Shown: piece after piece, positions 23,140-32,143 of the stretch
Layout: every line of letters starts with the position of its first letter
Numbering within the stretch: position 1 is the stretch's first letter
Source of the DNA: Caenispirillum bisanense
GTDB lineage: Bacteria > Pseudomonadota > Alphaproteobacteria > Rhodospirillales > UBA2165
Assembly: GCA_945877815.1 (NCBI GenBank)
Contig: CAMDWJ010000023.1
Location: 1-64,000, forward strand
Direction: 5' to 3'
DNA: 64,000 nt
Translations under genes and position numbers: made by a program
Notes under the pieces: model-generated
Told to the model about the DNA's origin: nothing
The model's database searches: none
The model's input: only the letters and a program-made list of their open reading frames with translations

Positions 23140-23901
23140 ATGGATTTGAATTTGACGGGCAAAACCGCGCTGGTGACTGGCGGGAGCAAGGGGATCGGCC
23201 TGGCCATCGCCGAATTATTCGCCGAAGAAGGGGTGAACCTTCACTTGGCAGCACGCGATGCCAAGGGATTGGACGAGGCCGCAGCGGCCATCCGCAAGCG
23301 CTATAACGTCAGCATCGCGACCCATACCGTCGATCTATCCTCCGCCGAAGGCATCGACCGCCTTGGGCAGGACTGCAAGGACGTCGATATCCTGGTGAAC
23401 AACGCAGGCTCGATCCCGTCCGGCCCCTTCCTCGAGGTCGACCGCGATGCATGGCATCGCGCTTACGATCTGAAGCTGTTCGGCTTCATCGATCTCACCC
23501 GCCATATCTATCGCGCGATGGTGGCGCGCCGCAGCGGCGTGATCGTCAATGTCATCGGCGGGGCGGCGCATAATCCGAGGCCGAGCTACATCGCGGGCGC
23601 ACCCGCCAACGCGGCGCTCGACGCCTTCACGATCGGATTGGGGCGCGAAAGCCAAGCCTTTGGGGTGCGCGTCGTCGGCGTCCATCCCGGCACGACCGCG
23701 ACGCCGCGCCAATGGGAACGCTTGAAGCCCATCGCGGCGCAAAAACTCGGCGATGCCGAGCGCTGGAAAGAATTGTTCCCACCGCAGCCCTTCGGGCGGC
23801 CCGCCGAGCCCGAGGAAGTCGCCGACATGGTGGTCTTTGTCGCCTCAGACCGCGCGAAGTGGACGTCCGGCGTCAACTTCTCGATGACCGGCGGGGTTTG
23901 A
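23140..23901 (+). CDS. Short-chain dehydrogenase/reductase with altered catalytic residues
   Basis: 253 residues, classical SDR layout. 'ALVTGGSKGIGLAIAELF' binds NAD(P), and 'VDILVNNAGSIPSG' is the NNAG motif. The catalytic strand reads 'VNVIGGAAHNPRPSYIAGAPANAALDAF': the tyrosine of YxxxK is present, but the lysine position is Ala and the usual serine is Gly/Ile. The subfamily with 'YIAGxxxNAAL' exists, so this is a family variant rather than damage. Substrate and even redox activity are uncertain. Start ATG 23140 is preceded by AGGGAG. Confidence 0.85.
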   Translation: MDLNLTGKTALVTGGSKGIGLAIAELFAEEGVNLHLAARDAKGLDEAAAAIRKRYNVSIATHTVDLSSAEGIDRLGQDCKDVDILVNNAGSIPSGPFLEVDRDAWHRAYDLKLFGFIDLTRHIYRAMVARRSGVIVNVIGGAAHNPRPSYIAGAPANAALDAFTIGLGRESQAFGVRVVGVHPGTTATPRQWERLKPIAAQKLGDAERWKELFPPQPFGRPAEPEEVADMVVFVASDRAKWTSGVNFSMTGGV

Positions 23902-24022
23902 ATTTATTCCTGCTACCGGCGCATGAATTTCCGAATCGCTACGCCCGCGAAAAATCGTCGCATTGCGAAAACGGTCATATTAACCGCCGGCTGAGGACGC
24001 TTTAATGGGATGGCGATGAAAG

Positions 24023-24047
24023 ATCTGTAGTCTCTGTGTCTGCAGAT
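24023..24047. promoter_or_regulatory. Inverted repeat upstream of the cyclic-nucleotide-binding gene
   Basis: atctgtag (24023-24030) and ctgcagat (24040-24047) form an imperfect dyad (one mismatched pair) centred 39 bp upstream of the ATG at 24074. It could be an operator or a short hairpin. No protein can be assigned from the sequence. Confidence 0.3.
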
Positions 24048-24073
24048 AGAAAAACTGTAGGCGATACCAAGAA

Positions 24074-24541
24074 ATGGGACTATTCGATTACGACGCTGCG
24101 GCTCCGCCCGAAGCGCAGCACGGCGAGATCGTCTTCCTCGAAGATTTCTCCAGCGACGATTGGAACAAGATCCTCAACATCGTCGAACCCCGGCATTTCC
24201 AAGCCGGCCAAGACCTCGTGCGCAACGGCGAGCAAGACGACTCATTCTACATTTTGTCGTCCGGCGCGGCCGATGTAATCGTGCGCGACACGAAAGGGAC
24301 CGAGTCGGTTCTGACAACCCTCCCCGAAGGCTCGGTGTTCGGAGAAATCTCATTTTTCGACGGCCAGCCGCGCAGCGCCACCATCCGCTCGATACGCGGC
24401 GGCAGCGCGATTCGGGTATCACGCGCGAATTTCGAAACATTCGCCGCCTGGGAACCCGTTCTCGCGCGCAAACTGTTGCTCGAGCTGGGCAAAGTTCTCG
24501 CGTTGCGGCTGCGTTGGACAACGAAACGCACGGCGAATTGA
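24074..24541 (+). CDS. Stand-alone cyclic-nucleotide-binding-domain protein
   Basis: 155 residues. 'FSSDDWNKILNIVEPRHFQAGQDLVRNGEQDDSFYILSSG' is the beta-barrel of a cNMP domain, and 'FGEISFFDGQPRSATIR' is the phosphate-binding cassette with its Glu and Arg intact, consistent with cAMP or cGMP binding. The remaining C-terminal helices ('VLARKLLLELGKVLALRLRW') lack a helix-turn-helix, so this is a sensor subunit rather than a Crp. Its stop lies 49 bp before the large redox fusion, so the two are probably co-transcribed. I infer allosteric control of the partner enzyme. Confidence 0.88.
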   Translation: MGLFDYDAAAPPEAQHGEIVFLEDFSSDDWNKILNIVEPRHFQAGQDLVRNGEQDDSFYILSSGAADVIVRDTKGTESVLTTLPEGSVFGEISFFDGQPRSATIRSIRGGSAIRVSRANFETFAAWEPVLARKLLLELGKVLALRLRWTTKRTAN

Positions 24542-24589
24542 TCTCGCGCCCCACCTCCGACTTATCCCTGAAGATCGAGCGAGCCCGCA

Positions 24590-27235
24590 ATGAGCCAAGC
24601 CAAAATCAACCCCTTTCCTAACTATCTCGAAATGCCGGCCAAGGTTCCCGTGATCGTCTGGCGCATTTTGCGGGGGCTCGCCCTCGCGGCCGTCATCGGC
24701 ATTTCTTGGCTGGTCGTCGCCTATCCCGACGTCGGTTTCACGATCTTCTGGCGCATCCTCATTCCGTCGTTGCCGCTTTTGTTCGCCGTGGCGCCCGGTG
24801 TTTGGCGCCAGATCTGTCCGATGGCGATGTTGAACCAGATACCGCGAACGCTGGGCTTCAGCCTGGAACGCACATTGCCGCTCTACTTCAAGAATCTTGC
24901 CTACTTCATCGCGGTCTTAAGCTTCTTCTTCCTCGTCAGTCTTCGCCATGTCTACTTCAACAAGGAACCGGCGATGCTCCTGGCGCTGGTCGTAACGGCG
25001 TTGTCGCTGGCGTTTCTAGGCGGCGTGATCTTCAAGGGCCGGAGCGGCTGGTGCGGGACATTTTGTCCGCTCGGCCCCATCCAAAAAGCCTACGGCCTCG
25101 CCCCAATCGCGATCGTGCGCAACGGCTATTGCCCGACCTGCGTCGGCTGTCAGAAAAACTGCTACGACTTCAATCCGCGCGCGGCGTTCCTGAGCGATAT
25201 CTCCGATCCGGACCCGTGGTATGCAAGTCATAAGAAATTTTTCGTCGCTGGCCTTCCCGGTTTCGCCTACGGTTATTTCACAACCGCCGATCCGATGGAA
25301 ACCGGCCTGATCCCCTACTACAGCTACATTGTCGGCTGCATACTCATGGCCCTCGGCGTCTATATGGCGTTGCGGATATTTGTCCGCATGTCCGACTTCC
25401 GCGTTGCGTCGCTATTCGCTTTGCTGGCACTCGGCATTTTCTATTGGTTTAGCGTACCGAACATCGTCAAGGCGGTCGGGCAATTAACTGGATTTCCAAC
25501 CGCGACGTGGATGGAAGCCGCCCTTCTGTTCGTCGTCGCCGCTGTGATCCTTCGGGTGTTCTATAATGGCCAAATCGCCGAGAAGGAGTTCGCCGCGCTC
25601 CGTTCTCCGTCGCAAGGCGAACCGAAAGTCGGTGTCAAGATCGACGCGGTGCGCACGGGCGCCAGCTCCGCTGACGAGTTGGTCAGCGAACGAGCGTCCG
25701 GGCGCAGCTTTGTCGCCGATCCATCGCGGACATTGCTCGAAGGGATCGAGTCCGCCGGATTGAAAATCGATTTCGGCTGCCGAATGGGTGTTTGCGGTGC
25801 GGATCCGATCGCCGTCGTCGAAGGCATGGGAAACTTAAGCGTCCCCGACAAAAATGAACTCGCGACGTTGCGGCGCCTCGGTCTTGAGGGGCGTGCCCGC
25901 ATGGCCTGCGTGTGCAAAGCGACGAAAGGCGGAGTCACGATCGATCTCAAGACCGATCCGCGCAGCCTGCCCGAGTCACCGACGCCGACAGCGCAAGTCG
26001 ACACCGCGAAGGCGCTAGATTTCGAGAAAATAGTGATTATCGGGAACGGCGCCGCCGGGATCGCGGCGGCCGATGAAATCCGCCGGCGCAACACAAGCTG
26101 CACAATCGATGTCGTCACCCGCGAAAATCATCATTTCTATAATCGGATGGGCATCGCACGTCTGTTGTACGGGCGGTCCGGGCTCGACGATCTCTATTTG
26201 ATGCAACCCGATTGGTACGCAACCAAGAACGTGAATGTCTGGCTCAATACGATTGCGACAGGGATCGACACGACCAATCGTCTCGTACGACTGGGAACCG
26301 GGGAGGAACTGCCCTGCGACCGATTGATTCTCGCGCAAGGATCGAGCGCGGTGAGTCCGCCGGTTCCGGGGGATGGCCTTGCCGGCTGTTTCGTCCTACG
26401 AGAGGCGGCCGATGCGATGGCGCTCCGCAGTTGGCGTCAGACGAAGTCTTGCGAGACCGCAGTCGTTCTCGGTGGCGGTGTTCTCGGTATCGAGACCGCC
26501 GACGCCTTACGCCAGCTCAACCTCAAGGTCACCGTCGTGCAGCGTGACGACCGATTGATGAACCGGGAACTCGATCACAAGGGCAGCGCCATCCTGCGCC
26601 ATTTCCTGGAAGGACTCGGTCTCTGCGTGGTGACGGGCGCGACCGTCGCCAATGTCGAAGGACAGGACCGGCTCGAACGGGTCGTACTCACCAACGGCGA
26701 CGTATTAAAGGCCGACATCTACGTTACCTGCGCCGGCGTCCGCCCCAATGCCGAGATCGCACGCGCGGCCGGGTTGGAGGTGAACCGCGGAATCATCGTC
26801 GATTCATCGATGCGAACCTCCGACCCCTATATTTGGGCGGTCGGGGATGTCGCCGAGCTACCGGGCGCGATCAGCGGACTTTGGGCGGTCGGCACTTCGC
26901 AAGCGGGCGTCGCCGTCGATTCCATATTTGGCGCAACTTCGTCCTACGATCCGCCAAGTACGCTGGTGAGTCTGAAGATGACCGGTATCGACGTGAAGGG
27001 ATATGGCGCACCGAATCGCGATCCCAACAACTGCGAGATCATCGAATTCGAAGACGAACCCGCGCAAACGCACCGGCGATTGGAAATCGCGGATGGCCGA
27101 GTTCGCGGCGCCGTGTTCGTGGGCCCTCCCGGCATCGGGAAACATATCGCCCCGATCATTTCATCAAACACGGATATAAGCTCGATCCTCCCCCGCCTTC
27201 GCCTGGGCGATTGGACGGCGTTGGGAGAACTTTAA
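24590..27235 (+). CDS. Membrane redox fusion: NosR/NapH-like 4Fe-4S module, 2Fe-2S domain and FAD/NAD reductase
   Basis: 881 residues in three blocks. (1) About 1-330: several membrane helices with 'CGTFCP' (Cys155, Cys159) and 'CPTCVGCQKNC' (Cys181, 184, 187, 191), as in NosR/NapH/CcoG membrane ferredoxins. (2) About 345-450: a plant-type 2Fe-2S domain, 'CRMGVCGAD' (Cys397, Cys402) and 'ACVC' (440, 442). The usual third Cys is Asp405. (3) About 475-881: a pyridine-nucleotide-disulfide-type reductase, FAD loop 'IVIIGNGAAG' and NAD loop 'VVLGGGVLGIETADAL', related to rubredoxin/nitrite reductase flavoproteins, with 'TSDPYIWAVGDVAE'. NADH to FAD to 2Fe-2S to membrane 4Fe-4S is a plausible electron path. 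The acceptor is unknown; a quinone or partner oxidase is inference. Confidence 0.88.
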   Translation: MSQAKINPFPNYLEMPAKVPVIVWRILRGLALAAVIGISWLVVAYPDVGFTIFWRILIPSLPLLFAVAPGVWRQICPMAMLNQIPRTLGFSLERTLPLYFKNLAYFIAVLSFFFLVSLRHVYFNKEPAMLLALVVTALSLAFLGGVIFKGRSGWCGTFCPLGPIQKAYGLAPIAIVRNGYCPTCVGCQKNCYDFNPRAAFLSDISDPDPWYASHKKFFVAGLPGFAYGYFTTADPMETGLIPYYSYIVGCILMALGVYMALRIFVRMSDFRVASLFALLALGIFYWFSVPNIVKAVGQLTGFPTATWMEAALLFVVAAVILRVFYNGQIAEKEFAALRSPSQGEPKVGVKIDAVRTGASSADELVSERASGRSFVADPSRTLLEGIESAGLKIDFGCRMGVCGADPIAVVEGMGNLSVPDKNELATLRRLGLEGRARMACVCKATKGGVTIDLKTDPRSLPESPTPTAQVDTAKALDFEKIVIIGNGAAGIAAADEIRRRNTSCTIDVVTRENHHFYNRMGIARLLYGRSGLDDLYLMQPDWYATKNVNVWLNTIATGIDTTNRLVRLGTGEELPCDRLILAQGSSAVSPPVPGDGLAGCFVLREAADAMALRSWRQTKSCETAVVLGGGVLGIETADALRQLNLKVTVVQRDDRLMNRELDHKGSAILRHFLEGLGLCVVTGATVANVEGQDRLERVVLTNGDVLKADIYVTCAGVRPNAEIARAAGLEVNRGIIVDSSMRTSDPYIWAVGDVAELPGAISGLWAVGTSQAGVAVDSIFGATSSYDPPSTLVSLKMTGIDVKGYGAPNRDPNNCEIIEFEDEPAQTHRRLEIADGRVRGAVFVGPPGIGKHIAPIISSNTDISSILPRLRLGDWTALGEL

Positions 27236-27248
27236 GCCGGGAAGCCGC

Positions 27249-29945
27249 CTAAGCGTCGACGAACAGCTTGCCCTTGCCGGCCAGCGCCAGGGCCGCTTGG
27301 GCTGCGGCAAGGCGCGCGATCGGCACGCGATAGGGCGAACAGGACACATAGTCGAGCCCGACCTCGGCGCAGAACGTAATCGAGCTTGGATCGCCGCCAT
27401 GCTCGCCGCAGATGCCGAGCTTGATGTCGGGGCGCGTCGCGCGCCCACGATCGGCGGCGATCTGGATCAGTTCGCCCACGCCCTCGCGGTCCAAGGTCGC
27501 GAAGGGATCTTTCTCGAAGATGCCGCGATCTTGGTAATATTGCAGGAACGAGCCGGAATCGTCGCGCGACAGGCCGAAGGTGGTCTGGGTGAGATCGTTG
27601 GTCCCAAACGAGAAGAACTCGGCCCCCTCGGCGATATCGCCGGCGCGCAAGGCGGCGCGCGGCAATTCGATCATCGTGCCGACGAGATATTTGAGCGTGC
27701 GGCCGACGCTCGCACCCACTTCGCCGGCGACCCGGTCGACCATTTCCTTGAGGATGTCGAATTCCTTCTTGGTGCCGACCAGCGGGATCATCACTTCGGG
27801 CGTCACGGTCGTGCCGCTCGAAGCCGCGACCTCGGCCGCCGCCTCGAAGATGGCGCGGCACTGCATCTCGTAGATCTCGGGATAGACGATGCCGAGGCGG
27901 CAGCCGCGCAGGCCCAACATCGGATTCGATTCGTGCAGCGAGGCCGCGCGCGCGCGCACCTCGGCCACCTTGGCGCCGGCCGCCGAGGCGACCTCTTCCA
28001 TCTCGGCGTCGGTGTTGGGCAGGAATTCGTGCAACGGCGGATCGAGCAGACGGATAGTGACGGGTAGGCCCTTCATGATGGTGAAAAGCTCGATGAAATC
28101 GGCGCGCTGATAGGGCACAAGCTTGGCGAGGGCGGCGCGGCGTTCGGTCTCGCTGCCGGCCAGGATCATCTCGCGCATATGGATGATGCGCTGCGGATCG
28201 AAGAACATGTGTTCGGTGCGGCACAACCCGATGCCTTCGGCGCCGAACTTCACCGCGGTCGCGGCGTCTTCCGGCGTTTCCGCATTGGTGCGCACCTTGA
28301 GCTTGCGCACAGCGTCGGCCCATTCCATCAGGGCCGCAAAATCGCTGCTCAGCTCGGGTTGGATGGTTTTCACCTCGCCCAGCATCACTTCGCCGCGCGA
28401 GCCGTCGATGGTGATGATCTCGCCGGCCTTCACGACCTCACCCTTGGCGGTCAGGGTCTGAGCGCGATAATCGACGCGGATGTCGCCGGCGCCGGCGACG
28501 CAGGGCCGCCCCATGCCGCGCGCAACCACGGCGGCGTGGCTGGTCATGCCGCCGCGCGTGGTGAGAATTCCTTGGGCCGCGTGCATGCCGCCGATATCCT
28601 CGGGGCTGGTTTCGATACGCACGAGAATGACCTTCTCGCCCTTGGCGGCGAGATCTTCCGCATCCTTGGCGGAGAACGCGACCTTGCCGGTGGCGGCGCC
28701 GGGCGAGGCCGGCAATCCCTTCGCCAGCACGTGGCGCGGCGCCTTGGGATCGAGAGTGGGGTGCAACAATTGATCGAGCTGCATGGGGTCGATACGTTTG
28801 ACTGCTTCCTCGCGGCCGATCAGCCCGTCATTGGCCATATCGACGGCGATGCGCAGCGCCGCCTTCGCCGTGCGTTTGCCGGAGCGCGTCTGCAGCATCC
28901 ACAGCTTGCCCTCCTGCACGGTGAATTCCATGTCCTGCATGTCGCGATAATGTTTTTCGAGACGTTCGCGCACGGCGCACAGATCGCCGTAGAGCGACGG
29001 CATCTGCTCTTCCATCGAAGGCAGATCACCGTTGCCCTCGATGCGCTCGGCCTTGGTCAGCGTCTGCGGCGTGCGAATGCCGGCGACGACGTCTTCACCT
29101 TGCGCATTGACCAAATATTCGCCGTAAAAGCGGTTTTCGCCGGTCGAGGGATTGCGCGTGAAGCACACGCCTGTCGCCGACTTGTCGCCCATATTGCCGA
29201 ACACCATCGATTGGACATTGACGGCGGTGCCCCATTCGACGGGGATATCGTGCAGGCGGCGATAGATCATCGCGCGATCGTTCATCCAGCTGCCGAACAC
29301 GGCGGCGATGGCGCCCCACAATTGCTCGTGCGGGTCCTGCGGGAACGGGCGGCCCAATTCTTCCTTCACCTTGGCCGCATAGGCCTTGGCGACTTTCTTC
29401 CAATCCTCGGCGGTCAGCTGGGTGTCCAGCGCCACACCAGCTTCTTCCTTATGCTCCGACAGGATTTCCTCGAAATGGTGATGCTCGACGCCGAGCACAA
29501 CGTCGCCATACATCTGGATAAAGCGGCGATAGGAATCATACGCGAAGCGTTCGTCGCCGCTCGCTTTCGCCAGCCCCTTCACGGTTTCGTCGTTGAGGCC
29601 GAGATTGAGGACGGTATCCATCATGCCCGGCATCGAGGCACGGGCACCCGAGCGGACCGAGACCAGCAGGGGGTTCTTGGGATCGCCGAATTTCGCGCCG
29701 ATGATTTTCTCGACCCGCGCCAGCGCGGCGGCCACCTGATCCTTCAGATCGTCGGGATAGCTATTCGCGTTCTTGGTGAAATAGGTGCAGACCTCGGTGG
29801 TCAGGGTGAAACCCGGGGGCACTGGCAGGCCTAGGTTGGACATCTCGGCCAGGTTGGCACCCTTGCCGCCCAGCAGATTGCGCATATCGGCCTTGCCGTC
29901 GGCCGATCCATCGCCGAACGCATAAACCCACTTCGTGCCGCTCAA
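27249..29945 (-). CDS. ppdK: Pyruvate, phosphate dikinase
   Basis: 898 residues, standard PPDK length. N-terminal ATP-grasp: 'LLGGKGANLAEMSNLGLPVPPGF' and 'SVRSGARASMPGMMDTVLN'. Central swivelling domain: 'TRGGMTSHAAVVARGMG' with the phosphorylated His at about 470. C-terminal PEP/pyruvate barrel: 'GIGLCRTEHMFF', 'NPMLGLRGCRLGI' and 'GICGEHGGDPSS' (catalytic Cys). It interconverts pyruvate, ATP and Pi with PEP, AMP and PPi. It begins with TTG at 29945, overlapping the glyS stop as TTGA, so it is coupled to the glycyl-tRNA synthetase operon. Convergent with the redox fusion (13-bp gap). Confidence 0.97.
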   Translation of the reverse strand: MSGTKWVYAFGDGSADGKADMRNLLGGKGANLAEMSNLGLPVPPGFTLTTEVCTYFTKNANSYPDDLKDQVAAALARVEKIIGAKFGDPKNPLLVSVRSGARASMPGMMDTVLNLGLNDETVKGLAKASGDERFAYDSYRRFIQMYGDVVLGVEHHHFEEILSEHKEEAGVALDTQLTAEDWKKVAKAYAAKVKEELGRPFPQDPHEQLWGAIAAVFGSWMNDRAMIYRRLHDIPVEWGTAVNVQSMVFGNMGDKSATGVCFTRNPSTGENRFYGEYLVNAQGEDVVAGIRTPQTLTKAERIEGNGDLPSMEEQMPSLYGDLCAVRERLEKHYRDMQDMEFTVQEGKLWMLQTRSGKRTAKAALRIAVDMANDGLIGREEAVKRIDPMQLDQLLHPTLDPKAPRHVLAKGLPASPGAATGKVAFSAKDAEDLAAKGEKVILVRIETSPEDIGGMHAAQGILTTRGGMTSHAAVVARGMGRPCVAGAGDIRVDYRAQTLTAKGEVVKAGEIITIDGSRGEVMLGEVKTIQPELSSDFAALMEWADAVRKLKVRTNAETPEDAATAVKFGAEGIGLCRTEHMFFDPQRIIHMREMILAGSETERRAALAKLVPYQRADFIELFTIMKGLPVTIRLLDPPLHEFLPNTDAEMEEVASAAGAKVAEVRARAASLHESNPMLGLRGCRLGIVYPEIYEMQCRAIFEAAAEVAASSGTTVTPEVMIPLVGTKKEFDILKEMVDRVAGEVGASVGRTLKYLVGTMIELPRAALRAGDIAEGAEFFSFGTNDLTQTTFGLSRDDSGSFLQYYQDRGIFEKDPFATLDREGVGELIQIAADRGRATRPDIKLGICGEHGGDPSSITFCAEVGLDYVSCSPYRVPIARLAAAQAALALAGKGKLFVDA

Positions 29946-32062
29946 CGGTCGCCCCCTTCGATTTGAGAGAAGTCCGCCACCTGATTCATCGTCCCACGAA
30001 TCCGCGACAGGAGTCGAAGACGATTCACGCGCAGCGGCACGTCATCGCTATTAACAGTCACATTGTCGAAGAACGCATCGACAGTTGCCCGCAGTGTGCT
30101 CAACTTGGTCATGGCGTCCGTATAACGCTCTTCTTGGAGAATAACTTCCAAGTCGGCCGAAATTTTGGTCAGTTCCGTCACCAGGTTGCGTTCTTCCACG
30201 AGGACCAGAGCATTCGCTTCCGGCTCGCCAGTGTAGGACTTGGCGTCTCGTTTTTCCTCGATTTTGAGGATGTTCGCGGCCCGTTTATAGGCGATCAGCA
30301 GATTAGCGCCATCCTCACTTTTCACGAAGGAGGCGAGCGCCTCCACCCGGGCCAGAATATCGATCAGATCGTCCTGGCCGCCCTGCGCGAAAACCGCAGC
30401 AATCAGGTCGTGGCCGACGCCCTGGTCGCGCAGATGGGCCTTCAGGCGCTCGATAAAAAACCCAAGAAGATCGTCAGCCAAGGCCGCAGGATCGGCTGCG
30501 CCTGCCAGATCCTTTAGGGGGCGCAGGGCCGATACGAACAGCGGCCGTAGCGCGAGCCGTAGTTTGTTCTCAAGCACCAGCCGGATGACACCGAGTGCCG
30601 CGCGGCGCAGCGCATAGGGATCCTTCGATCCAGTCGGTTTCTCTTCGATGGCCCAGAACCCGACCAGGGTATCGATCCGGTCGGCGAGCGCCATGGCCAC
30701 GCTGACCGGCATCTTCGGGCACGAATCGCCGGGGCCTTGTGGCGAATGATGGTCGCGGATCGCATCGGCGACCGCTGCGTCCTCGCCGTCGTTGAGCGCG
30801 TAGTAGCGGCCCATGATGCCCTGCACCTCGGGGAATTCGCCGACCATGCCGGTGGTGAGATCGCATTTGGCGAGATCGGCCGCGCTGCGCACCTTGTCCT
30901 TGTCGGCACCCGGCACGAAGGCCGCGATCTCGGTCGCAAGCTCGCGCACGCGGCTCATCTTGTCGGCAAGCGTGCCGAGCTTGGCATGGAAGGTGACGTT
31001 CTTGAGCGACGGCGCGCGCGATGCCAGCGTCTGTTTGCGGTCTAGATCCCAGAAGAATTTGGCATCGGCCAATCGCGCGCGCAAAACGCGCTCGTTGCCG
31101 GCGACGATGGCTTTGCCGCCGTCCGCTGTTTCGCGGTTGGCGACCACGATAAAGTGCGAAGCAAGCCGGCCATCGGTATGTTCCATGGCAAAATATTTCT
31201 GGTTCTTGCGCATGGTGGCGGTCAGAACCTCGGGCGGGATATCCATGTAATCGTCGTCGATGGAACCGATCAGGCTCACCGGCCATTCGACCAATCCAGC
31301 GACCTCTTCCAGCAAAGCCGGATCGTCGCGCAAACGAAGGCCCAGCGCCTTGGCCAAGGCTTCGGCATCGGTCTTGATCTTGGCGCGGCGCTCGTCCTGA
31401 TCGAGGATGACATAGGCATCCTTCAGCCCGCGACGGTAATCGGCGACACCTGTGACCAGGAACGGCTCAGGGTCCATGAAGCGATGGCCGTAGCTTTGGT
31501 TGTTCCAAGTAAAACTGATTTCCTCGGCGATTCCGCTGGCGGGTCGCACACCCAAGCCCCAATCATTATTCACCGGTTTGCCATCGAGCAGGCAGAGGAT
31601 GTTCTTGATCGGCCGCACCCATGAGACGGCCGAATTGTGCCAGCGCATCGATTTCGGCCATGGAAATCGGATAAGCACATCCGAAACAACTTTTGCGATG
31701 GACTCCTCGGCGCCTTCACCCTTTTTCTCGATCACCGCGAAGTAGAAATCGCCCTTCTCGGTCGAACGCTTCTCAAGCTGTTCGATCGCAAGCCCGGTCG
31801 ATTTGACGAATCCCTCCAGCGCCTTGACCGGCGCATCGAGGCGCGGCCCGCGCCGCTCCTCGGAAATATCCGGAGCCTTTTCCGGGATGCCCTCGACCAC
31901 CAGCGCCAGGCGGCGCGGCGTGGCAAAGGCGCGCGCGCGCGTATGGGTCAATCCGACGGCCGCCAATCCTTCGGTCACCAGACGCTTGAGATCGTCCGCC
32001 GCGCGCGGCTGCATGCGCGCGGGGATTTCCTCGGACAGAATTTCGAGAAGCAGTTCAGGCAT
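29942..32062 (-). CDS. glyS: Glycyl-tRNA synthetase, beta subunit
   Basis: 706 residues. 'LLLEILSEEIPARMQ' is the conserved GlyS N-terminus, with 'FPWPKSMRW', 'FAMEHTDGRLASHFIVVAN' and 'RRAALGVIRL' further on; the C-terminal 100 residues form the anticodon-binding DALR-like domain. It works with the alpha subunit as an alpha2beta2 tetramer charging tRNA-Gly. The start at 32062 is chosen at MPELLLEI; a longer frame upstream runs into the C-rich repeat. Order on the minus strand is glyQ, repeat, glyS, ppdK. Confidence 0.97.
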   Translation of the reverse strand: MPELLLEILSEEIPARMQPRAADDLKRLVTEGLAAVGLTHTRARAFATPRRLALVVEGIPEKAPDISEERRGPRLDAPVKALEGFVKSTGLAIEQLEKRSTEKGDFYFAVIEKKGEGAEESIAKVVSDVLIRFPWPKSMRWHNSAVSWVRPIKNILCLLDGKPVNNDWGLGVRPASGIAEEISFTWNNQSYGHRFMDPEPFLVTGVADYRRGLKDAYVILDQDERRAKIKTDAEALAKALGLRLRDDPALLEEVAGLVEWPVSLIGSIDDDYMDIPPEVLTATMRKNQKYFAMEHTDGRLASHFIVVANRETADGGKAIVAGNERVLRARLADAKFFWDLDRKQTLASRAPSLKNVTFHAKLGTLADKMSRVRELATEIAAFVPGADKDKVRSAADLAKCDLTTGMVGEFPEVQGIMGRYYALNDGEDAAVADAIRDHHSPQGPGDSCPKMPVSVAMALADRIDTLVGFWAIEEKPTGSKDPYALRRAALGVIRLVLENKLRLALRPLFVSALRPLKDLAGAADPAALADDLLGFFIERLKAHLRDQGVGHDLIAAVFAQGGQDDLIDILARVEALASFVKSEDGANLLIAYKRAANILKIEEKRDAKSYTGEPEANALVLVEERNLVTELTKISADLEVILQEERYTDAMTKLSTLRATVDAFFDNVTVNSDDVPLRVNRLRLLSRIRGTMNQVADFSQIEGGDR

Positions 32063-32081
32063 GGGCCACCACCCGGGAAGG

Positions 32082-32128
32082 CCCATCCCCCCACCCCAAC
32101 CCTCCCCCACAAGGGGGGAGGGGGATTT
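32082..32128. repeat. C-rich palindromic repeat in the glyQ-glyS spacer
   Basis: 'ccccccaccccaaccctccc' followed by 'ccacaaggggggagggggat' repeats the design of 444-486. It fills most of the 81-bp spacer between glyQ and glyS. A hairpin here could set the ratio of alpha to beta subunit message. That is inference. Confidence 0.6.
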
Positions 32129-32143
32129 GGGCTAAGGCCCCAC

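Noticed and set aside
28179-29834. Long plus-strand open frame opposite ppdK
   Set aside because: Same reason: the composition is a mirror of ppdK codons, and all PPDK motifs are on the minus strand.
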